Assembly (NCBI GenBank): GCA_902702965.1
Contig: CACRXP010000384.1
Coordinates: 406,533-470,532, forward strand
Direction of reading: 5' to 3'
DNA length: 64,000 nucleotides
Source of the DNA: Spirometra erinaceieuropaei
Taxonomy: Eukaryota > Platyhelminthes > Cestoda > Diphyllobothriidea > Diphyllobothriidae
Below the pieces are notes generated by a model. It was given only the letters and a program-made list of their open reading frames with translations. It was not told where the DNA came from and did not search any database. A program made the position numbers and the translations under genes. This document shows positions 48,740 through 58,724 of this stretch, one piece after another (position 1 is the first letter of the stretch; every line of letters starts with the position of its first letter).

Positions 48740-49430
48740 CAGGCTCCTTTTTGAGAAGGTGTTCATACTCAGGATAGTATTGCGTGAGGCCAGGATGCCG
48801 GCTTATGAGAAATTCAGATCGTCTTGGAAATGCCCTGCATTAGCGCTTAACGAATTCAGTCTACGGGATGCATGCGTTCCACGTAAAAAAATTTCATATA
48901 ATTACACGTTTTTAAGAAGCTATCATAAATAGTCCATAAAGGGGTGCAATAGATGCAGACCATTTTGTGCATTTAATGAGGAACATTGACAAATGACGAG
49001 TAAAATGGTATACGAATGGAAATTGCGCAGTGCTAAAAAAACCCACAAATGAAGACTTCTCATAACCTAATTATACTGATTTATCAAGTATACGATAGGA
49101 AGTTGGCGCGATTCTCTTTCAGATGAATGGAAGAAAGCTTATGCTTGTTCGGGTTTTCTGTAAAATATATTAGAATTTTCAAGACCATCAAAAATCAACA
49201 GGGAAAATTCACACTAATTTATAAGTCATTTTTTGTCGACGACGACTTCTACATGAGTTTGAAAGGCATTTCATTCAAAAGCTGACATCCTGCCAAGTCT
49301 GACCTATTGCAGTTCTTCGCAGGCAGATAATCAAAATTACAACCGCGCCTAAGAAGTTCTTCCTAATTGAAAATGCACTTCAGTATCACAGTCATTAATT
49401 CATGAGATTGGCCACTCAATGCGACTAGCA
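48740..49430. repeat. diverged MITE relic
   Basis: Contains GATGCATGCGTTCCACGTAA near 48868 (M2: AGTGCATGCGTTCCGCGTAA), then AGCTGACATCCTGCCAAGTC near 49280 (M2: ACCGACATCCTGCCAAGTC), ACAACCGCGCCTAAGAAGTT and a terminus ATTCATGAGATTGGCCACTC. Orientation as M2. Confidence 0.72.
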
Positions 49431-49434
49431 GGGT

Positions 49435-52400
49435 CTTGCAGAATTGATCAGTGGGTATTTGCATATAACGGCTTAGATGGCATGCTTAATTTTCGACCAG
49501 CCCATTCGATCCATGACTACCACCTGGCCATAAAAAACAACCATGCACAAGCAAGGTACACACCTTGCCTGAAGATGCTGTCCGTCAAACAGGTTTGAAA
49601 CAGCCTGTTCACCTGCAGGAAAACTTAAAGCAAAACCCTCGGCCAAACCCCACTTACTCGTTTTTTTTCACTGGCGCATGTATTACACAAAAGCCCATCT
49701 CTCATTACATCCCCGCGGGCAGGCAATCGAAATATCTCACATAACTTGGCATCGGACATTTCAGCAGATATCCTATGTGAGCGCTTTTTGAGTCTCGAAC
49801 GCAAATACGACTGGAAGGGTGTGCACACTTGTACGAGTCCTTGATGTATTGCGTTTGGGAACCCGACGTCTCTGGCGGGCTGTTTTTAGACCCGTCAGTC
49901 ACTGGCTAAGAAGTGACGGTACGACCCGCTGCTCATGTCAGGATAAGGAAGCAAGTTGCATTATCTTCTCCTTAGTGTGACATGTGTCACAGTCCAGTCA
50001 GTTGTTTTGTTGTTAAAATCCTGTTTAAGTGTTTGTTGTTGACTAGGGGGTTGTATGGTACGCCTAGGTGCGTTTACGCCCGTTCCAACCACCTGTTCCC
50101 TCTGCCACTTCCGGTTTTTTTTACCATGCCTTGACGTCGGGTCGATTTGGGAATGAGGAATGGATTGCCATAGGTGCTACGGAGGCCTTCCCTCACTATA
50201 ACCTAGTTCACGCGTTTATCACTGTCCCAGCACTCACCGTGTTATAGGACCTACAGTGGACAAAATGGGAAACGATGGAGCAATATCTAAACACTTAACT
50301 GTGTCGGAAATTAAACACTAACTCCTCCAACGGTCAGGCAATTTATTCAATCGCGTAAGGTTTTGGCACAGATCCCACATTGAAGAGAAAAAAGGGGCTG
50401 TCGTAGCTGCTACGCAAGCCGACTACCACTATAAACGACTTCCCGCACCTAATATCACCATGCTTTAAATCACATGGTGGACATTGTCGGCATTGGCTGT
50501 AAAACCCTAGACCGTGTTCGGGGTCAAGCCGTTCCTTTTTTTCCTATTAAATGAAACATTGGTCGATTTTCTGTGGACCAGAACGTGAAATGCTACGATA
50601 ATACTCGGATTAACGTGACGCGAGCCACCTGCGCACGATCCTATCTTCGGTCTTCTTAATTCTGTCATAGCACGCTGCCCAGGTGGGAGAGGGGGGAAAA
50701 GCTTGTAAGATTCTGCACAAGTTTTTTTTTTCACTAAAAGCTAGAACACTCGCAAGTTACCGTTCCTGCGACCGACGACCTATAGAGCCCACGGTGGACA
50801 TCATCGACGCCGATGGCCAACGTTTTAAACGTCCTACTGAGACCAAATCTAGCGCTGACTCGATTCACGGTCTGATAAGTTAATCGATCGCATCAAATTG
50901 CCGTAGATGGTGGATGTTTGTTAGTCTCTGCCACCGTTTAGGGCTAATTGATCTTGGAATTTCAGTGCGTTCTTTATTAACCAATTTACAAGTCATGTAC
51001 AGTGCGAACGATTTTTCCAGTCAACAAACCTCAGTCGAATGCGTTCTCGTTTAGTAAGAAGGGGAGTACGTGCTAAAATCCAAAACAAAGGCGAAGCATT
51101 ACACGCGAAATTCGAAGTAATACTACGCTCCACTTGTTAAGTGCCTGGGGAAACGTGCGTAAAATAAAAATTTGTCCAAAAACTTTCAAATGTATGACCG
51201 AGTCTAGAGTAGTTTTACTTGAGCTAACCACGCCCGTCAATCTAGCGTTTTCAGCTTTCTAAAGGATGCTGATAAATTTCGCTAACATTTCAATTAATGA
51301 CAGCAGTTGCTTTCAACTAGTCCCTCCTCGCAACCTGGGCGGATAAAAATTACAGTAAAAAAATTTAAACCTTACGTGGAACAATCGATCTCATTAAAAA
51401 AACTGATTTAGAGATAGCTGAGGCTTTTCCCTCTGTTTGGTTAAATCTTACTCTCTGTAAAAATATGATAATATCCCAAACAAGACAGACATTATTCCTG
51501 TTCTATTTTAACTGATGAAAGCAGATGAGGATTGTTACATTATGCTACACCTCATCCGTTTGTTTTTCATTTTTACTATACTTACGTCGCAGATTGTAAA
51601 ATTTTCTTGGAATAATGGCAAATACCTATGGTTATGAAGTGCGCGAAGCAGATATTTCCTTTAATCATCCTCGCTTGAGATTAAATGATTTCGGATAAGT
51701 GAATGGACGTCCTTAATAAACTTAGAGGGAATATGGGGACCAAGATCTTATAACCAGGGTCAGTGGTCATTTCGGAGTTATTGTCAATTACATGTTTAAA
51801 GATTACAGCCATTCCTAGCCTAGACGACCTAGGTGACTTCGGTGAGGAGGTAATAGACAAGTGAATTCCCCTTGTCACCTTCTAGCAGACGTCTCTGTAG
51901 TTAGCCCTATGAACTATCGGCCTCTGTCATCTCAGGTAAACAACCATGCGCACACGCAGGAAAAAGGCTGCGTTGTCCACTTACTCACACAGTTTCGGTG
52001 AAGTTTACAGAAATCGGGTATATCACATTTGAGGTTATAGAAATTTCCCGTGGGGTCGGCTGACCAACTGTCCCTTACTGTTGGTGAGGGCGTGACTTGG
52101 CGACACATTTGTCTGACACTCAATGCAACTTAGAAAATCATTGTGGTGCAGGAGTGCAGAAACCGTATAAGCAAAATGTCTCGATTACTACGCGTATTTA
52201 AAATGCAATAAGCCAGTCCATGTTAAGAGCCTTTGAACTGAAACCTGCGTCCTCCAAGCAGATATTCTTGTGTGCTGATTGCAGAGGGAAATACGTAATC
52301 TCCAAAACAATACTTGTAATTTAAGATATGAAAGAACACAAAACGGCCGTTTCTGACTACTGTTATTTGGCTGGTTTTCGAAATTGTGTGGGTAGTCATT

Positions 52401-52515
52401 GGTTATGAACACCCGTCGAGGCCGAACTTCAACACCTCCGACGGACCTCAAACGCCAATGGCTAGCAGCACAACCTCACACACCGGTGCATACACAGAAA
52501 GGACGAAAGACCTAA
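49435..52515. other. no recognised gene; GC-richer unassigned blocks
   Basis: The blocks 49560-50170 and 50640-50880 are GC-richer with repeat-like composition, but I found no protein block in them that I could name. The rest is AT-rich. Confidence 0.4.
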
Positions 52516-52519
52516 CCGC

Positions 52520-52740
52520 ATGGACACCACATTTTTGCCAGCGGTTTCGCATGTCAAGAACGTCTCGGAAGCTGTCGGCCGCCCTAGGGTTGCAGTTGCA
52601 CACAGACGAGATGCAACCATCACGCGTCAGGTAATGAAACCGACAGACCCACTGTCACGGCTAAAAACGAATGGAGTCGTTTATCCGATCTGGTGCAGTT
52701 GCGGACAAAGCAGCTACGTTAAAAAAACCGGATGACTGCT
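52520..52740 (+). pseudogene. Penelope-like endonuclease fragment
   Basis: The frame reads VAVAHRRDATITRQVMKPTD, then PLSRLKTNGVVYPIWCSCGQ and SSYVKKTG-stop. It corresponds to the segment VAHRP..T(I/L)R(R/Q)xxM.PKDPLP....SGVVY.I.C.CG...YVGETGR, with the GIY motif as VVY and the YIG motif as YVK. The conserved Arg after TG falls at the stop. It sits directly before the fold-back element that follows. Confidence 0.82.
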
Positions 52741-52796
52741 CCGAACTGACTTTAAACATACCATAATATTGAATAACTGATGTGGTGTGCATTTCG

Positions 52797-53307
52797 AGGT
52801 GATATAATGAGAAAGTGATGGTTATTCGGAAAATTGAGTTGTACTCGTAAATTTTCAAGTCGGTGACACCGACCCGTCGTCAGACAAAATGAACAGAGGG
52901 AAAGTGAAGTCGGCAGACTAGGTCGGCTGGCGCGACAAACAGACAGCTGATGTCTGAGAGGGGTGGGCACCTAGTTATGGTAGGCCGTGGGGCAGGGAGA
53001 GGGGAGGAAGAACCGTTAGGGCTCCCAGTGTTGGAGGCGGTGAGAACGCGGGGGGGTAAGGATTGCGAACCGGTGGGAATGCGGACGGCTGGTCACTGAT
53101 GCGGTCAGCTAGTCACTGATGCGGGATGAGGTCGGGTGGCAATGCTGTCTGTTTGTCGTTGTCTGTCCTGACGCGCCAGCAGAACTAATCTGCCGACTTC
53201 ACTTTCCCTCTGTTCATTTCGTCTGACGACGGGTCGGTGTCACCGACTTGAAAATTTACCAGTACAACTCAATTTTCCGAAGAACTTTCACTTTGTCATT
53301 GTACCAT
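52797..53307. repeat. large fold-back element, arms of about 110-150 bp
   Basis: The left arm (about 52797-52945) and right arm (about 53142-53307) are inverted repeats. Landmark: left GTCGGTGACACCGACCCGTC then GTCAGACAAAATGAAC; right GTTCATTTCGTCTGACGACG then GGTCGGTGTCACCGAC. The core is long and nearly perfect (AAATTGAGTTGTACT to GAAGTCGGCAGA). The outer parts have small deletions. The centre is GC-rich with a 20-bp tandem pair, (GGCTGGTCACTGATGCGGT)(CAGCTAGTCACTGATGCGGG) at about 53086. A lone arm occurs at 63002-63058. Confidence 0.9.
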
Positions 53308-53309
53308 AA

Positions 53310-54090
53310 TATGTTGCTTCCTCTAAAGTACTCTATGTGGTAGCAAGTTGATTTCTACGGTCAACCTCAGCCAAAGTCAACTTTCAAGTCCGACGCCCTC
53401 TGTTTAGTGAAGCGCTCGTGTGTATATTAATCTGCTTTCAAATAAAAGCATGCTCAGATGCGCTACAGAAGCCTAGGATATGTATAAACATGGGCAAATG
53501 GTCGAATATATCGCAACGTCTATTTCTTTAAATGTATCCACAGTTTCCTTTATAAAATTACGTTCATACAACTGTACTAAAAAGGACATTTTCTTTAAAA
53601 AAACTGGATGAGCAAGCCAAATGTGTAGGGTTAACTGTGTTCATAAAATTATCTTATTAGTTTCTCTTGTTAAACCACATGAGATATGTAACGTACTGTG
53701 TGTGTATATATGACACATATACAGACATACATACCTATCTATATATAAATTTATAGGCATACATTTAGAAACAGCAGGTATGCTTTCTCTTGAAATTTTA
53801 ACAAAAGTACTAAAATGCGGTTTACTTTTAAAGGACAATTTAAGTCTGGCTTTCGTGTTAATTCTTATAAAGCACAATATAAAGATATTTCAGTAAAGGT
53901 ACAACTCCGGCATTCGACCTCTATTTGTATCGGTCGTTTGCATAAAAAACAACTTCCCTTCAAATGATAATATTTGCGCATTAAATATTAATGCCCTTAT
54001 AGGGTTGAAACGTATTTTGGAGTAAAAATGCCCAAAATATTTCCTCCGTCACCAGGTATAATATTATAGACCACAGTGTGTATGTGTACA
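53310..54090. other. no gene; TG/TA-rich microsatellite-like tract
   Basis: 53697-53750 is low-complexity (TGTGTGTATATATGACACAT, ACATACATACCTATCTATAT). Otherwise nothing. Confidence 0.45.
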
Positions 54091-54094
54091 ATAG

Positions 54095-54682
54095 GTTTGT
54101 TAACTCACAAAACGTCTACAGAAATTCCGAAATGCGCTTTCGTTTCGAAAATATTAATTAAATAGTGTTGTAAAACCATTCTTTGTACAGTATTATTCAA
54201 TAATAATGCAGTCACCTCGAGACGCCGGCTCTTGAACAAACATCTTTTCGGCTGCATCGAAAAACGTTTGTTTCGTAAATATGGCTATTTAACTAGCATG
54301 CACTTTGTCATTGATTTTCGATGGTACTTAATATTTAATTATATTTCATGGCAAAATGCATAAAATATTTATTGTTTTATTTTTTTGGTAAAACATTACG
54401 TCTTCTTTTAGTTTTATGCTTTAAGAAAGGGTGTACGTTTGTTTTATAAACTTTTACCAATCCCCAAATAACTTTGGACCCTCTCTGCTCTAAGACTTGC
54501 ATTCACGGTGCCCAAACTACGAGCCGTGTACTTTCTGCGTACGGATAACCGTATATTTCTCTACGACAATAAAGGGAACCATACAGGGTTCATAAAATGC
54601 AACAGTGGATTTGAGTAACCTTGTTAACTTTGCAAGCCGCATTGGTAAATGGAGAGGTACGGTGCTTTATGAAGGACCATTT
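54095..54682. repeat. MITE relic, left part (interrupted by a LINE)
   Basis: Contains TTCCGAAATGCGCTTTCGTT, TAGCATGCACTTTGTCATTG, TTTTCGATGGTACTTAA and GCATTGGTAAATGGAGAGGT, in the same order as the relic at 31425-32385. It breaks off after GGACCATTTC at 54682, where homology to the LINE begins. The right part resumes at about 56187. Confidence 0.72.
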
Positions 54683-55693
54683 CGTCGTGGTCACTCCTGT
54701 CTTACAAGCAGTCTTTACTCTCAGGAAAAGTGGACAAGAGCCATAGACCAGGGCCGTCCATTGGACGTCATCTTCTTTGACTTTAAGAAAGCGTTTGATA
54801 GCGTTCCTCATGGTCGACTCCTACAGAAGATTTGGGAGTTTGGAATACAGGGCAGCATTTTTAATTGGATTAAATGTTTCCTGTCATGCAGGCTCCAAAA
54901 AGTCATCGTTGGTGCCACTACATCCGAATGGGTGCCAGTAAAAAGCGGCGTTCCGCAGCGCTCAGTCTTGGGTCCTCTCCTCTTCCTCGTCTATATAAAT
55001 GACTGTCCTGCAGACCTTGAATGCGATGGCATCATGTTTGCGGATGATATAAAGATCTGGAAAACAATCAGCTGCGTTGAAGATGCGCAAAAGCTACAGG
55101 AAGATGTTAATAAGCTGGCTGAGTGGTCCAGCAGGTGGCTTCTAGCGTTTAACGTATCCAAGTGTGTAGTCCTGCGACTAGAATCTGGACGGAGGCGCTT
55201 CCCAAAACATCAGTACATCATAAATGGGGTTTCCCTAAATGAAGTGGACACACACAAAGACCTAGTTGTCTGGAAATGCTCAAACTTGCTGCCCTCTCAG
55301 CACTGCAAAAGAGTCGTCCAAAAGGCAACCAGCATCATGCACTGGATTAGGCGTGCCTTCAAAATCTTTCCTCCAGAACTCTTCTCACAGATATTCGGCA
55401 CATTCGTCAGACCGCAATTGGAATACGGAATACCATCATGGATGCCCTGGATGAAGAAAGACAGCGATGCCATAGAGCAGGTGCAACGACGGGCCACAAA
55501 ACTGGTGGACGGTCTCAGGACTCTGTCATACCCAGAAAGACTGATCCAGTTAAATTTGTTCCCCCTATCCTATAGACGAATGAGGTGTGACCTGTTATGG
55601 CCATTCCGCATTATCCACGGGCATGAATGTTCGCTCAAAACTGACGACTTCTTTGAATTCACGTCCACGAGTCACCTGCGCGGTCACCCTTAG
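54605..55693 (+). CDS. CR1/jockey-like LINE reverse transcriptase, 5'-truncated, defective
   Basis: The frame is 362 codons. The first 26 or so residues come from MITE DNA; the LINE starts at RRGHSCLTSSLYSQEKW, inside RT. Motifs in order: FFDFKKAFDSVPHGRL (catalytic Asp, residues about 58-73), SGVPQRSVLGPLLFLVYIND (about 116-135), MFADDIKIW (the catalytic [FY]ADD, about 146-154), LAEWSSRWLLAFNVSKC, then the C-terminal QIFGTFVRPQLEYGIPSW, IEQVQRRATKLV and LFPLSYRRMRCDL. Some usual residues are changed (GVPQRSVLG for GVPQGSVLG). TAG at 55691 stops the frame after RGHP, but the same frame continues KVKRERTRLDNRTFSFSQRV and VRPWNSLPSEIV to a TGA at 55900, the normal end. The endonuclease ORF is absent, so the copy is dead on arrival but young. 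Confidence 0.9.
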   Translation: MDLSNLVNFASRIGKWRGTVLYEGPFRRGHSCLTSSLYSQEKWTRAIDQGRPLDVIFFDFKKAFDSVPHGRLLQKIWEFGIQGSIFNWIKCFLSCRLQKVIVGATTSEWVPVKSGVPQRSVLGPLLFLVYINDCPADLECDGIMFADDIKIWKTISCVEDAQKLQEDVNKLAEWSSRWLLAFNVSKCVVLRLESGRRRFPKHQYIINGVSLNEVDTHKDLVVWKCSNLLPSQHCKRVVQKATSIMHWIRRAFKIFPPELFSQIFGTFVRPQLEYGIPSWMPWMKKDSDAIEQVQRRATKLVDGLRTLSYPERLIQLNLFPLSYRRMRCDLLWPFRIIHGHECSLKTDDFFEFTSTSHLRGHP

Positions 55694-56186
55694 AAAGTCA
55701 AGCGGGAGCGTACACGCCTAGACAATCGAACGTTTTCCTTCAGCCAGCGTGTTGTTCGACCATGGAACTCACTCCCAAGTGAAATAGTGACATCTGATAC
55801 AATCGCTGTATTCAAAAGGCAGCTGGATCGTTTAATATTTGATAAACGACGACTTTCACAACAGGACTATCTGCGGCCAGCCATAAATTTCATTTCTTGA
55901 TTTCATCCCTACTTAACACATCCCTGACTCTTAATGAGATACCCCCTCTAAAACTATGCAAATGACTGCATTTTATGCTGATTGTATATAACTGCACTTA
56001 AAATTTCATGTGTACACTGAGAAGACCGCCTGCCGCACCCTTTGCGGTCCCGCATTGTGAACGTTTTCCGTGAACAAATATGTTACTGACAAAATTTTAG
56101 TAATATGTACATTTAACATTTATATTTTATGTACCGTTTTCAATAGGGTCATCAAGGGCATTGCCTATGACCCTAAAATACACTAC
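55694..56186 (+). mobile_element. LINE C-terminal tail and 3' region
   Basis: The in-frame tail runs to TGA at 55900 (RVVRPWNSLPSEIVTSDTIA is the characteristic end block). After it come the 3' untranslated region and, at 56146-56173, a possible hairpin AGGGTCAT...ATGACCCT. No poly-A tail. MITE sequence resumes with CGGTATTAAAAGATTTCACA at about 56187. The exact 3' end was not determined. Confidence 0.6.
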
Positions 56187-56585
56187 ACGGTATTAAAAGA
56201 TTTCACAATTAGGAACCTTTTAAAACCGAAAATATACCCTTCCTTCGAGTGGTAAATTGAAAGAAACGGTAATTGACTACCGTATTAGAATGAATATGGA
56301 TTTGTATTCTTTCATGAAATCTAATTGAATCTTTAAGGGCATCGAAAATCAATGAAAAAATGCATGCTAATTAATTAGTCATTTTTGCGAAGAATGATTT
56401 TGAATGCAGCCGAAAAGAAATTTATTTAAAAGATGGCATCCCGAAGCAACTGAATTATTATAGAATTGGAGTTCATGATGATCGATTTTACAGGCCTACT
56501 AAATTTATATTTTCGAGACAGAAATTCATTTCGGGATCTCAGTTGACATTTCATGATGTAGCCCACATACTGTATATATGCAAGC
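56187..56585. repeat. MITE relic, right part
   Basis: Resumes the relic broken at 54682: CGGTATTAAAAGATTTCACA matches ACGGTATTCGAAATGTCGAA at 32000, followed by AAGGGCATCGAAAATCAATG, AATGCATGCTAATTAATTAG and an end GGATCTCAGTTGACATTTCA. Confidence 0.7.
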
Positions 56586-56589
56586 ATAT

Positions 56590-58660
56590 TGATTCATATG
56601 CACGTACAGAGACCATTTTACCCGTCAACAAAGTGGATATGATGCATCGTGAATTGTCCAAGTAATTCAATAAACACTCAAATATTAAGTGATCACTTAT
56701 GTCGGCCTATCATGTTTTTACCGTGTAGCACTGTATCAAGGTGTCACAGGCACGTTCGGACACTGGCATTCGAATAAGCCTTAAAATTACATTCTGCAAA
56801 AAAGAGATTGCTTAAGAAGAATGCACTTGGCCTACTGATGTGCGGTGTCCCTATCAAAAGCATCAACTTTAGAAAAAAATATGCCCTTATAATTTTTTGC
56901 TATTCCTTTCGTTGCCAATCGCCTCTTTGAGTTTAATGCTTAATAAATGTGTGCTTTTCGGTCTTAAAAAGTTGTAGATGGTCAGAGCTTTTAAGTCTGC
57001 AAAATGTTTAGTCGTAAAGCAAATAATCAAAAGCACAACCATAAATATTTCTCAGGAAGGAGACCTGACGTTTTCTATCCGCTGAACAGTGTAATGAGTT
57101 ATATAAATGTCTTTCAAAGTAACTAACAGTCGTTCATGTTTCTTGCAATAAATACATGCGGTTTTTTTCTCGGAAATCCATAATACATGTTTAATGGTAG
57201 GTCTGATTAAAAATTATTTTGGAACAGGCAGAGTTTTTTTTAAAACCTAATTGACAAAAAAACCAAACTTTGATCATTAAATTACAAGGAAAATAGTACT
57301 GGTTGTATTGTATCTGAAAAAATAACAACATCATAAATAAGTGACATCCATGCATGCTTAAAAGGCGGTCATTCGTCGCAATGTTGTTTAACTAGGCAGC
57401 CGATAAGGAATCCACTTAAAAAGGCATCTGGAAATAACCTGTAATTATGCGTCATGAAATTTAACAATACAACCCTTCTCTTTTGACTCTTTTCGAACAC
57501 AAAACGCAGTTAAGATTGTTGGTTACCATTCTATGAAACAGCACATTTACCAGATGTCCACCTACATTCATAAGCATATTTTAAACAAAAAAATTATTTT
57601 GGGAATTTTAACAAAGTTTAATTTGCAAACGTTCATCATTGTCCTACAAGCCATCGTCATGCGGGCAGGAAGTGTGAAAAACTGTTATACCATAAGTATG
57701 TCGAAAATTCGGTATTGCCTTGTCAGTGCTAGGGACGAATTGATGCCGTTGAGCTGACGCCAGTATTTGATTGTGTATCACCTTGTTCAATTTCCTTTGA
57801 AAGTTTAGTACTTGGTGCCCGATGCACGGATTCAGACATAAATCATCAAACGTGTGACCCCTGTGCACATTGCAAATCAAAACTACCGGATCAGGTCTTG
57901 GAAGAAGTGGGCTTGAGTTGCAATGCCGCAAAAATGATCTGCTGCTCGATTGGCGAACGACTTTGAATAAAAAGTAACCGATAACACACAGTGCAGATTT
58001 CGAAATAATTCTTTATTCACACTGCTATGATTAGCCGACAACATGCTATTTTTCATCTATTTGAGTGCTTTCTGTGCATCTAAAACAAGCGCACCTAAAC
58101 TTTCGATTGTTTTGTAAAGCATATCTTTGTACACATTTATTATGCGTCACAAACATCGTTAATAATAATTTGTTGTTCCTGAGAATGCAAGTAAAATCAG
58201 CACTTAAGAAATAGCATTGCCAGTTGGGTCATAACCGAAATGGGCGCGACTACCGTCTACTCTTTAAACGTGCCACACATTGACACGACTTGTCCGTTCT
58301 TCCCCACATCAGATCACGGCACATTCAGCTTACTCCGAAGGCATTTGATGGAAAGTCGCTGACCGAGCAACCATTGAACGCGTAGAACTATAGGCTAGTA
58401 TACGAGCGATGTAGCCATTGAGTAACTTTGCAATATATTCCAGGACCCTGAGTGCTTTTGAATTGAGTACTTTAATAACATTTGCAGTCTATCGACTGCT
58501 CAGTAATCGATTGGTTTGCTGTGCTCAAAAGGATTAATCAAAGTAAGTGGATGTTTGGTTTAACTTCCATTGGCGGATTGCATACATTTGCAGTTGTATT
58601 TGTTTGTGGTAACTCAGTGGTTACCTTAAACAAACCATAAAGCGACCTGTTGCAGAGTGT
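56590..58660. other. no recognised gene
   Basis: Possible further MITE debris near 57350-57420 (CATGCATGCTTAAAAGGCGG). The block 57640-57930 is GC-richer with open frames on both strands, but no nameable homology. Confidence 0.4.
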
Positions 58661-58669
58661 GCACAGATC

Positions 58670-58676
58670 TATAAAA
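58670..58676 (+). promoter_or_regulatory. TATA box of family copy 5
   Basis: TATAAAA in GATCTATAAAACACGCAGGG, 55 bp upstream of the ATG at 58725. A start of transcription about 30 bp downstream would give a leader of some 25 bp. This is the best TATA match among the copies. Confidence 0.55.
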
Positions 58677-58724
58677 CACGCAGGGCCAGTTCTCGGTTAA
58701 GAAGCGCCAAGAAGGGACTACGAA

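Noticed and set aside
53214..53260. Hammerhead-ribozyme-like core CTGACGA ... GAAA around the GTCGGTGTCACCGAC hairpin
   Set aside because: The hairpin is not directly stacked on the core bases, and I could not find flanking stems I and III with a cleavage triplet. It is worth a covariance-model search but not a call.
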